Shown piece by piece: positions 36,127-43,728 of a DNA stretch of 64,000 nucleotides. The notes below the pieces were generated by a model, which was not told the origin of the DNA, did no database searches, and saw only the letters and a list, made by a program, of their open reading frames with translations. The stretch spans positions 286,663 to 350,662 of the forward strand of contig NSIR01000002.1 of the NCBI GenBank assembly GCA_002737445.1, written 5' to 3'. The stretch's first letter is position 1; each line of letters starts with the position of its first letter. The stretch is from Nitrosarchaeum sp. (lineage in GTDB: Archaea > Thermoproteota > Nitrososphaeria > Nitrososphaerales > Nitrosopumilaceae). A program made the position numbers and the translations under genes.

Positions 36127-36456
36127 TTATGCTTGTAATGCTCTATCAATCATATTTTGGTATGATTCTTTTGATGCTGCACCGACTTGTTGACTAATTA
36201 TTTCACCTTTATTGATGATAATCAAGGTTGGAATGCTAAAGACATTATATTTTGATGCTAGTTCATTAGCTTCATCTACATTGACTTTAACAAATTTTAC
36301 TTTTCCCTGATAATCATTTGCAAGTTCTTCTACTACAGGACCTACCATCCTACATGGACCACACCATTGAGCCCAAAAATCAACAAATACTGGTATATCA
36401 GAGTTGATGACATCAACTTCCCAAGATTTTGCATCTGAAATTTCTGTTATTCCCAT
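36127..36456 (-). CDS. trxA: Thioredoxin
   Basis: The 109-residue protein is a standard thioredoxin: VFVDFWAQWCGPCRMVGPVV with the WCGPCR active site, VKVNVDE and the cis-Pro FSIPTLIII. It has no extension, in contrast to the thioredoxin at 23040. It is a cytoplasmic disulfide reductase. Confidence 0.95.
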   Translation of the reverse strand: MGITEISDAKSWEVDVINSDIPVFVDFWAQWCGPCRMVGPVVEELANDYQGKVKFVKVNVDEANELASKYNVFSIPTLIIINKGEIISQQVGAASKESYQNMIDRALQA

Positions 36457-36584
36457 AATAATGCAATTTATTGAACATACCTAAATATGTTCACTAAAAT
36501 TAACGCTGGTTTTTTATTCAAAATAAAATTAAGAAAAGAGATTTGCTAACATATACTTAAATGTCGTTTCAGTAAAAAGTATGT

Positions 36585-37313
36585 ATGAGTGCTGAACTTA
36601 GACTTAAAAAATTACGAGGATCTGGAGGCTATGTAATGGCAACTGTGAATGATCAACAGCAAATGAAAGGAAATCTAGGAGGTCCGGATTTATTTTTAGC
36701 ACCAATTGGTAGATTAGATTCTCAAAAAATTACTAAATATTTTTGTAATACATGTGAAAAGGAATTTGAAGGTACTCCAAAAATTGAATATGAAAATCCA
36801 AATGAAGAAGTTGCAGAAAATTTAGTTCTTGCAGAAAAAGGCCAGTATATCTGTAATTCATGTAATGCAGTAATAGCTGAATATAGAGAATTTAAAAAAC
36901 AAAATGAAACCGTTGGTGTTGGAGTTGCAAAATCAATTGAAACTACAACTCAAAGTAGTCCATCCAAAATAATAGAACAAATTCAAATTAAACCAGAAAT
37001 AAGCACACAGCCTACTACTGAAATTAGTTTAATTGAAGGATTGTCAGTATATGATGAAAGTGCAAGAAAGATTGGAATTGCAAAACAAGTTGGAATAGAT
37101 TCTAATCAATTAGTAGTGTTAATAATTATAAAAAATGACGGTGTAGAAGCCAGTATTTTATGGAATAATATAAGAAAAGTGGGAGAAGTAATTCTCTTAG
37201 GAAACCCTACAGTCATACCAGAACGAATACAGCAAGGAAAATGCACAAGTTGTGGATTTTCAAATAAAGAAGGTTCTAAATTTTGTGAAGAATGTGGAAA
37301 TAAAATACAATAA
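36585..37313 (+). CDS. PRC-barrel-like protein with N- and C-terminal zinc ribbons
   Basis: The 242-residue protein has an N-terminal zinc site (CNTCEKEFEG ... CNSCNAV, about residues 48-90) and a low-complexity linker. A PRC-barrel-like domain follows (about 150-215; GLSVYDESARKIGIAKQVG), then a C-terminal ribbon CTSCGFSNKEGSKFCEECG. PRC barrels act in RNA processing and as docking modules. Two neighbours share the C-terminal ribbon type. Function is unknown. Confidence 0.72.
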   Translation: MSAELRLKKLRGSGGYVMATVNDQQQMKGNLGGPDLFLAPIGRLDSQKITKYFCNTCEKEFEGTPKIEYENPNEEVAENLVLAEKGQYICNSCNAVIAEYREFKKQNETVGVGVAKSIETTTQSSPSKIIEQIQIKPEISTQPTTEISLIEGLSVYDESARKIGIAKQVGIDSNQLVVLIIIKNDGVEASILWNNIRKVGEVILLGNPTVIPERIQQGKCTSCGFSNKEGSKFCEECGNKIQ

Positions 37314-37353
37314 CAATGCATTAATTTAAGAAATCAAAAGGCAGAGAACATAG

Positions 37354-38028
37354 TTGAATAAAAAATCTATGTCAAAAGGAATAATCAAAGATATTCTAAT
37401 TGTAGCTATAGGAGTGCTTGCCATTTGGATTGGTTTACAAGTTGCATTTGGCACACAAAATCCATTTTATGTTGTAGCAAGTGGAAGTATGATCCCAGTT
37501 TTACAAGTATATGATGTATTAATCGTTCAAGGACATGAACCATTTGAAGATATTAAAGTTGGAGATGTTATTGTTTTTAACCGTCCATCAGGACATGACA
37601 GAGTAATTGTGCATAGAGTTGCGTCAATTATTAATGATGATCCTAAAACAATTAGAACACAAGGTGATGCAAATCCAGCTTCAATTCCAGGAACTGATTT
37701 TCCAATTACTAAAGAAGAATATATCGGTAAGGTTGCATATGTAATTCCACAGATTGGGTATGTCACTCAAATATTAAAACCACCAATGAATTATATCATA
37801 ATTGTAATTGTAGTAGGAATAATGATAGTAAAACAAATATCCAAAAAGAAAAATGATAAAGGATTGAATATAAATAATCTATTTACTAAAAATAATTCCG
37901 AACAAACTGAAAATCATTTTTCTGAGTTAGATACACTAGAAAAAGATAAAGAATATTCAACACATGTAGAAAGTAAACTTTTAGATGAAGATAATTCAAA
38001 AAATAATTCAGATAAAGAACAAAAATAA
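37354..38028 (+). CDS. Signal peptidase I (Sec11-type)
   Basis: The 224-residue protein has an N-terminal membrane helix, the catalytic Ser45 in SGSMIPVL, the box GDVIVFNRP, and HDRVIVHRV with the His that replaces the bacterial Lys (Sec11/S26B type). A second helix lies near residue 150 and a long Lys/Asn/Glu-rich cytoplasmic tail follows. It cleaves signal peptides of exported proteins. The start may be TTG at 37354 or ATG at 37369. Confidence 0.92.
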   Translation: MNKKSMSKGIIKDILIVAIGVLAIWIGLQVAFGTQNPFYVVASGSMIPVLQVYDVLIVQGHEPFEDIKVGDVIVFNRPSGHDRVIVHRVASIINDDPKTIRTQGDANPASIPGTDFPITKEEYIGKVAYVIPQIGYVTQILKPPMNYIIIVIVVGIMIVKQISKKKNDKGLNINNLFTKNNSEQTENHFSELDTLEKDKEYSTHVESKLLDEDNSKNNSDKEQK

Positions 38029-38186
38029 TTTTCAAAAATTTAACACAGATATAAAATAATTAGATCTTTCATACAAATTCATTTCAAATAAGCTATAAAA
38101 ATAATATGAGATTAATCCATCAAGGCTTTTTTCATAAATAAATTCCTGAAGATAACGAAAGTAGCAAAATTTTAGTTTTAAAAGTA

Positions 38187-39719
38187 TTATAAAATAGAAT
38201 TATTAGTCTTAAAAACACGATTAAAATAATCAGAATTTTCATTTGGTTTTTCAATATCGTTTGTAATTCCAGCAAGCTTTTTTGCAAGATTCTTTTTGTA
38301 TCCAATTTGCATTTGTTTCTGAATTTGAATTCTTTGTGCTTGTGGAGAACCGGCACCATGCATTGATTCAGTGAGATAACCAACAGCATTTCGTCCTAGT
38401 GTCATATTTTCAATAAGTCGTAGTATTCTTATTCTATTTTCAACACTTGTGCCCTTACGCCCTATAAGATATTTTTTAAGTAGTGGTCCTGCAATTGGAT
38501 GGATGAAATCTTTTTCAGATGGTAATGTTACTACTAGTCCACCTGCAATATCTTGGGCAAGTCTACTAATTTCATATGGGAATCGGGTTACATTGTGTTT
38601 ACAAACTTGAGCAAGCATATCATCATTAAGAAAAACACCGGACTTCATTTTGTGTGCTTGATATGAGGATGCAATTCCAGCTGCAAAAATAGTTTCATTA
38701 AGATGAGTCATTTCAGTGATTTTATCTTTAATGTGAGATACATTTGGTATTCCATTATAGTCAGCGATTGTCGCTGCTGCACCAATTAAGACATCACCTA
38801 ATCCAGTCTTGCAGACATAGCTACGTCTATGATAGCATGTAAAACGTTCAATTAGCATTGATGCAAATTCATATTCACCATGCATGAATACTTTATCCCA
38901 TGGAATGAATACTCGATCTAAAACAATTATAGCTTCTTGTCCACCATATTTTGCATTTCCAACATCAATGCTTCCCTCCTCCATACTTCTGGTGTCACAT
39001 GATTGTCTACCATAGATGTAAGTCACACCTTTTTCATCTGCTGGAATTGCACCTACTATAGCCCAGTCTTTATCATTTTCAGTTAATCGTACTGTAGGCA
39101 TTAGAATAATCCAATGTGAATTGATGCAACCGGTTTGATGCGCTTTTGCACCTGAAACATAGATGCCTTTATCGTCTTGTGCAACAACTCTAGTAAACAA
39201 ATCAGGATCATCTTGTTCTGCGGGTCCTTTGCTTCTGTCTCCTTTCGGATCCGTCATGGCACCTCCAATTACAAGATTTTCTTTTTGAACCATCTTGACA
39301 AATTCCAAAAATCTTTTATGATAATTTGTATTATGTTTTTCATCAATTTCAAATGTAGTAGAATGTAATGCATTTAATGCATCCATTCCAACACATCTCT
39401 GAAAACAAGTACCTGTATTTTGTCCTAATTTTCTTTGCATTTTATTTTGTAAAACTAAATCTTGTGCACTTTCTGCAATATGTAAAAATCTATTAACTTT
39501 TAATCCAGTAATAGATGAATTTGCAGAAGCAAGTTCCTCTTCTCGTAAAGCCAAATCATATGTTTCTGCTACTGCATTAATTGATGGTCGAATCATTGGA
39601 TGATCTACTGGTTCCTTAACTAATTCTCCAAAAAGGTAAATTGTTAGATTTCTACCTCTAAGACTTTCAATGTACTCGTCACCGGATCTTATGGTTTTGA
39701 ATTTATTAATACTGACCAT
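38187..39719 (-). CDS. 4-Hydroxybutyryl-CoA dehydratase / vinylacetyl-CoA isomerase
   Basis: The 510-residue protein belongs to the FAD and [4Fe-4S] AbfD family. Cluster residues are seen as Cys105 and Cys109 (TCFQRCVG) with His297 and Cys303 (YHRRSYVCK). It dehydrates 4-hydroxybutyryl-CoA to crotonyl-CoA, the key step of the 3-hydroxypropionate/4-hydroxybutyrate CO2-fixation cycle. The ADP-forming acyl-CoA synthetase that supplies the substrate in Nitrosopumilus is the upstream neighbour, 70 nt away. The His-to-Cys spacing is six, against seven implied by His292 and Cys299 of the clostridial enzyme. Confidence 0.92.
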   Translation of the reverse strand: MVSINKFKTIRSGDEYIESLRGRNLTIYLFGELVKEPVDHPMIRPSINAVAETYDLALREEELASANSSITGLKVNRFLHIAESAQDLVLQNKMQRKLGQNTGTCFQRCVGMDALNALHSTTFEIDEKHNTNYHKRFLEFVKMVQKENLVIGGAMTDPKGDRSKGPAEQDDPDLFTRVVAQDDKGIYVSGAKAHQTGCINSHWIILMPTVRLTENDKDWAIVGAIPADEKGVTYIYGRQSCDTRSMEEGSIDVGNAKYGGQEAIIVLDRVFIPWDKVFMHGEYEFASMLIERFTCYHRRSYVCKTGLGDVLIGAAATIADYNGIPNVSHIKDKITEMTHLNETIFAAGIASSYQAHKMKSGVFLNDDMLAQVCKHNVTRFPYEISRLAQDIAGGLVVTLPSEKDFIHPIAGPLLKKYLIGRKGTSVENRIRILRLIENMTLGRNAVGYLTESMHGAGSPQAQRIQIQKQMQIGYKKNLAKKLAGITNDIEKPNENSDYFNRVFKTNNSIL

Positions 39720-39789
39720 ACTTAGATTTATTCTAGCTTGTATAAATATTCTAAAATAATATAAATTAAATTTTATGAATAAATTACGA

Positions 39790-41886
39790 TTAAAGTCCGA
39801 TTCTTACATCAAGAATCTTGCATCCCTTACCTTTCTCCATTACCAATACCGGATTCATGTCAAGTTCCTTTATTTCTTTAAAATCAGTAACTAGCTGAGA
39901 TAATCTCTGAATACATTCAGATAGTTTTAAAATATCAGATGGTTTTTCGCCTCTAACACCTTCCAGTATTTTTTGTGTTTTAATAGACGCTATCATGTCA
40001 TTTGCTTCTTTATCAGTAACTGGTGCAAGTTTGAATGTTACATCTTTTAGAACTTCAACATAAATTCCACCCATTCCAAGCATTATAACAGGACCGAATC
40101 CAGATTCTAATTTAGAACCTATAATCAATTCTTTACCACCTTTAATCATTTCAACAATTAAAACTCCCTTTATCTCGGCATTTTTGTTATATTTTTTGGC
40201 ATTTGAAATAATTATCTTGAATGCTTCTTTAATTTCTGAATCATTTGTTAGATTAACTTTAACACCACCAGCATCTGATTTGTGAATAATTTGCGGTGAT
40301 GCAATCTTCATCACTACTGGATAACCTATTTGTTTCGCAATTTTTATGGCATCTGCTTCTGTTTTTGCAAGTGCACTTTTTGGTAATGGTAAACCATATG
40401 CTTTAAGAACTTCTTGTCCTTCTTCTTCCAAAAGATTTGGTCGTTTTTCTTTTTTAACTTTATCGAAAATTTTCTTTGCTTTTAGTTTGTCAACTTTAAA
40501 TTGTATAATTTTTCCTTCAGGTGTTTTAATCCAATTTGAAAATTTAAGCATTGCAGCAAGTGCTCTAATTGCTCCTTCTGCATATGTATAATATGGAACA
40601 TTGCCTAAAGCTAAAATTTTCCTATTAGTAATTCCTTCATCCAAACCCATCAGACTTGCAAGCATTGTTTTTTTATATTTTTTTGACATTGCAACAATCA
40701 CTTGTGCTAATTTATCATAGTTTAAAGTTCCAGATGGAGTACACATTGAGATTACAGAGCCCACATTAGGATGTGTTAATACACGATCCAAAACATTACT
40801 GAATCTATTAAAATCAGCATCACCTACAATATCTACAGGATTGCGTGAACTTCCCCAAGGAGGTATTACAGTATCAATTTTTGAACGAATACTATCAATA
40901 TTTGCCATTTTAATTCCAAGTTTGGAGCATATGTCAGTTGAAATAATTGCAGGTCCACCAGCATTTGATACAATTACAAGATCTCCACTTGTTGGAAGTG
41001 GTTGTTTTGAAAATGCAACTGCATAATCAAAAAGTTCTTCCATAGTATCAACACGAATTGCACCTGATTGTTTTAGTAAAGCATCATAAATTTCATCAGA
41101 ACCCATTAAAGCTCCAGTGTGAGACATTGCAGCCTTTGCACCTTCAGGACTACGGCCAGATTTAAGAACAAGAACAGGTTTTTTGAGTTTTTTAGTAATA
41201 TTTTTACAGACTTTAAGAAATTCCTGACCATTACCCATATCTTCAAGATACATTACGATAACTTTGGTTTGATTGTGATTAGATAACATCTTGAGAATAT
41301 CAACTTCGCTCATTGCAGCTTTATTTCCCATACTAATTACTGCAGAAAATCCAATTCCTTGCGCACTAGCATCTTCAACTAGTGCTGCACAAATTGCACC
41401 ACTCTGAGATACAAGTGCTATCTTACCAGATTTTGGAGTAACTTTAAGGAAAGTAGAATTCATCATTGTCTTTGGATCAAGATTCATGACACCAAGACAA
41501 TTTGGACCAATAATTTGTATTTTGTATTTTTTTGCAATATCTTTTAGTGTCTCTTCTCTTTTTGCTCCTTCCTCATCCACTTCTTTAAAACCAGCAGTGA
41601 TTATAATTACGCCTTTTATTTTTTTCTTTCCACATTCTTCCAAAACATCTGCAACAAAAATATTTTTGATTACAATGACTGCAAGATCAACAGGTTTTGG
41701 AATGTCTAGAACGCTTTTGTAAGCTGTTTTATAAAATACGGTAGGTCTTGTAGGACTAACAGGAAAAACTGCACCTTTGAAGCCATTCATAATATTTGAT
41801 GTGATGGTTGCTCCAACACTACCTAGTTTATCAGATGCACCAATAATTGCTATAGATTTTGGTGAGAGAAAAACAGATTCGGCCAC
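39790..41886 (-). CDS. ADP-forming acyl-CoA synthetase (likely 4-hydroxybutyrate-CoA ligase)
   Basis: The 698-residue protein fuses the alpha (CoA-binding, succinyl-CoA synthetase-like; SVGATITSNIMNGFKG) and beta (ATP-grasp; QIGYPVVMKIASPQIIHKSDAGGV, core KIASPQIIHKSDAGG) halves of NDP-forming synthetases. The phospho-His lies in AMSHTGALMG. Adjacent ADP-forming synthetase and 4-hydroxybutyryl-CoA dehydratase genes are a known thaumarchaeal arrangement that makes this cycle energy-efficient. A 3-hydroxypropionate ligase or acetate ligase cannot be excluded from motifs. Confidence 0.88.
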   Translation of the reverse strand: MAESVFLSPKSIAIIGASDKLGSVGATITSNIMNGFKGAVFPVSPTRPTVFYKTAYKSVLDIPKPVDLAVIVIKNIFVADVLEECGKKKIKGVIIITAGFKEVDEEGAKREETLKDIAKKYKIQIIGPNCLGVMNLDPKTMMNSTFLKVTPKSGKIALVSQSGAICAALVEDASAQGIGFSAVISMGNKAAMSEVDILKMLSNHNQTKVIVMYLEDMGNGQEFLKVCKNITKKLKKPVLVLKSGRSPEGAKAAMSHTGALMGSDEIYDALLKQSGAIRVDTMEELFDYAVAFSKQPLPTSGDLVIVSNAGGPAIISTDICSKLGIKMANIDSIRSKIDTVIPPWGSSRNPVDIVGDADFNRFSNVLDRVLTHPNVGSVISMCTPSGTLNYDKLAQVIVAMSKKYKKTMLASLMGLDEGITNRKILALGNVPYYTYAEGAIRALAAMLKFSNWIKTPEGKIIQFKVDKLKAKKIFDKVKKEKRPNLLEEEGQEVLKAYGLPLPKSALAKTEADAIKIAKQIGYPVVMKIASPQIIHKSDAGGVKVNLTNDSEIKEAFKIIISNAKKYNKNAEIKGVLIVEMIKGGKELIIGSKLESGFGPVIMLGMGGIYVEVLKDVTFKLAPVTDKEANDMIASIKTQKILEGVRGEKPSDILKLSECIQRLSQLVTDFKEIKELDMNPVLVMEKGKGCKILDVRIGL

Positions 41887-41949
41887 GTTGATTTTGACTA
41901 AGAATTTTGTATAATAAAGTTATTCATAGAAATTTCTGATCTCTGTTTT

Positions 41950-42306
41950 TTAGCTTCCTAACATCTTTCCTGCCAAATTTTCTTTTCGTGGAACCCACAA
42001 AAGAGTAATTTTAGAAAATTTTCCGATCAAAGTCCACGCCTCACGTGCAAGTTCTCGTAATTTTTCATTATTTATTGCAAAGTCGTGATTTAATTGAGAG
42101 ATAGTATTTTTTGAATCGCTAAAAATTATAATCTCTTCAGTAAAATCTGTAAAGTTTTTCAATACTGCAATAATTGCCATGTATTCAGCCTGATTGTTTG
42201 TTATTTCTGGTTTTTTTTCATAAAAAGATTCACCTGTCTCTTTTACAAAATAGCCAAATCCGCCATTAGGACCGCCAGATCCATCTACGTAAACACTAAT
42301 TCCCAT
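41950..42306 (-). CDS. RNase HI-like protein lacking the fourth catalytic Asp
   Basis: The 118-residue RNase H fold has Asp8 (VYVDGSGG), Glu41 (NNQAEYMA) and Asp64 (IIFSDSK), three of the four usual metal ligands. The C-terminal motif NxxAD reads ENLAGKMLGS, so the last Asp is Gly, and the protein ends six residues later. RNase HI degrades the RNA strand of RNA-DNA hybrids. The change could reduce or alter activity. It overlaps the upstream membrane-protein gene by 11 nt and ends the ureohydrolase unit. Confidence 0.8.
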   Translation of the reverse strand: MGISVYVDGSGGPNGGFGYFVKETGESFYEKKPEITNNQAEYMAIIAVLKNFTDFTEEIIIFSDSKNTISQLNHDFAINNEKLRELAREAWTLIGKFSKITLLWVPRKENLAGKMLGS

Positions 42307-42748
42307 CTTTGTACAACCTTGTCATTTTTACACTCAAATTAATTACTATCAGACAAATTATCATAGATATGGTTTGTGATATTATAGAAGCAAGATATGC
42401 ATCATAGTTTATTGTTAGAAAATAATATTGCAAGAACCATCTTGCTATTGTGTAAACAACTTCAGCTATTCCAAGTGAAGTTATAAGTTTTATTAGATCA
42501 TGTTTTAGTTTTGATTTATCAATCTGGCTAGATTCAAGTAAATATTTTTTTCGATTATCTAAATAATACAAGCCACTAAACACAGAAAAATAAACTACAT
42601 AATCAACAAGTAATGTATAAGTGGTATTAAGATAATTTGCTTGTTGAGATAATACATGAGCAACAATTGCAGATATTATAATTGATGTTGAAATAGCAAT
42701 AAGAAGATTTTTGTTTAACATGAAATATTTCTGATATTTTTCCAACAT
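42296..42748 (-). CDS. Four-helix membrane protein of unknown function
   Basis: The 150-residue protein has four hydrophobic segments (about residues 13-35, 43-62, 84-108 and 118-142) and a basic loop with KHDLIKLITSLGIAE. I recognise no family. It lies 30 nt after the 88-residue membrane protein and overlaps the RNase HI-like gene by 11 nt. It is part of the tightly spaced minus-strand run that starts with the ureohydrolase. Confidence 0.7.
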   Translation of the reverse strand: MLEKYQKYFMLNKNLLIAISTSIIISAIVAHVLSQQANYLNTTYTLLVDYVVYFSVFSGLYYLDNRKKYLLESSQIDKSKLKHDLIKLITSLGIAEVVYTIARWFLQYYFLTINYDAYLASIISQTISMIICLIVINLSVKMTRLYKDGN

Positions 42749-42778
42749 AAGATTATTAATTATTTGATTACAATTAAA

Positions 42779-43045
42779 CTAGTCTAAAGTAATCTTCAAA
42801 AATATCAACAGTCCCGCAAGTTCTGCAATACCTACTCCTAGCATGTATGGAAATATATCATATGAAAAAATTTGATCCATTGAAAAGTATGCAAATGCCG
42901 CAATAACATTATGAAGAAACAACATGCCTGCAACAACAATCATTCCTAATGGAAGTTGTGCCCTTGTCTTTGCATACATTCTTCCAAAAATGTAAATCAA
43001 GACCCCAAGTACTACCATATTAAGAATTGAAACAACAGATAGCAC
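42779..43045 (-). CDS. Three-helix small membrane protein
   Basis: The 88-residue protein consists of three predicted membrane helices with a short basic loop (GRMYAKTRAQLP) after the first. Small three-helix proteins of this kind are common in archaea, with no agreed function. It lies 46 nt after the NicO-like gene and 30 nt before the four-helix protein gene on the same strand. Confidence 0.68.
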   Translation of the reverse strand: MLSVVSILNMVVLGVLIYIFGRMYAKTRAQLPLGMIVVAGMLFLHNVIAAFAYFSMDQIFSYDIFPYMLGVGIAELAGLLIFLKITLD

Positions 43046-43091
43046 TAGAGAATTAGATTCTATTTAAAGAGAAACATATCTGATCTTTTAT

Positions 43092-43322
43092 TTACTTTTG
43101 TCCAGCCTTCCACAATGCACTTAGAATTGAGCTTTTGATAGCGCCTGAGCCAATCTGTCGAAAAAAAGATAAAGAACTTTTTTGTGTTGATTTTACATTT
43201 TGTGTCGCTACAGCAACAACATGATCAGGTTCAAAGGCATGGAAAAGACCTATCACAAATCCAGCAACAAGGACAAAGAAAGGAGTTGCTGTTGGAAGTT
43301 GTTTGATTAGTTCTTCAATCAT
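43092..43322 (-). CDS. Short NicO/UreH-like nickel-transporter N-terminal fragment
   Basis: The 76-residue protein has one membrane helix leading into GLFHAFEPDHVVAVA, the HAx(E/D)PDHxxAV metal-selectivity motif of NicO/RcnA/UreH nickel and cobalt transporters. It then has SSILSALWKAGQK at the place where full transporters read LWGLGHT. Full family members have six or more helices and over 200 residues. Here the frame stops right after that point and no continuation is seen in other frames. It is 16 nt downstream of the urease-gamma-like gene. It may be a truncated remnant or a small regulatory or metal-binding protein. Confidence 0.62.
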   Translation of the reverse strand: MIEELIKQLPTATPFFVLVAGFVIGLFHAFEPDHVVAVATQNVKSTQKSSLSFFRQIGSGAIKSSILSALWKAGQK

Positions 43323-43338
43323 AGTTTTTACCTTTAAT

Positions 43339-43728
43339 TCAACTAGATTTTAGAATATAATCCGAAATTTGGATTGGTGTATTTAAAACAACAAACTTCA
43401 TGCCCCCATCATCAAGCATGATCTCAAAAGATATTTTTCTCAAAGTTTCAGGAACTCCGATCATTACCTGTTCTGGACTTAAGAGATGTGATGCATTTTT
43501 TTGAATTTGTTCAATTTGTGTGTCATCACGAAGTTCAGAAACAATAAACGCAGAATATACAAGAATAGCTTCGTTGATATTGATTTTAAGATTCTTGTCT
43601 AGTCTATCTTTTGTCATAGCCGATGAATTAATGAAAATTTCCTCATCTGATTTACTAGAATATTGATAAACTCTTGTAAAAGGAGATGTATCAGGTTCTC
43701 CTTTTACAGTTATTTTGATGTAGATCAA
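43339..43728 (-). CDS. Orphan urease gamma subunit-like (UreA-like) protein
   Basis: The 129-residue protein has a 46-residue N-terminal part of unknown kind. From residue 47 (LKININEAILVYSAFIVSEL) to 120 it follows urease gamma subunit nearly without gaps: LKLNYPEAVALISA-type helix, RD, then LLSPEQVMIGVPETL against LTADQVMEGVPEMI, and DDGGMKFVVLNTPI against PDGTKLVTVHNPI. The start overlaps the ureohydrolase stop by 4 nt (ATGA). No ureB, ureC or ureDEFGH is in the window. A partner role for the ureohydrolase is inference. Confidence 0.75.
   Translation of the reverse strand: MIYIKITVKGEPDTSPFTRVYQYSSKSDEEIFINSSAMTKDRLDKNLKININEAILVYSAFIVSELRDDTQIEQIQKNASHLLSPEQVMIGVPETLRKISFEIMLDDGGMKFVVLNTPIQISDYILKSS

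Noticed and set aside
43339-43728. Part of a complete urease operon
   Set aside because: No ureB, ureC or urease accessory gene was found on either strand. Only the gamma-like domain and a NicO-like fragment are present.
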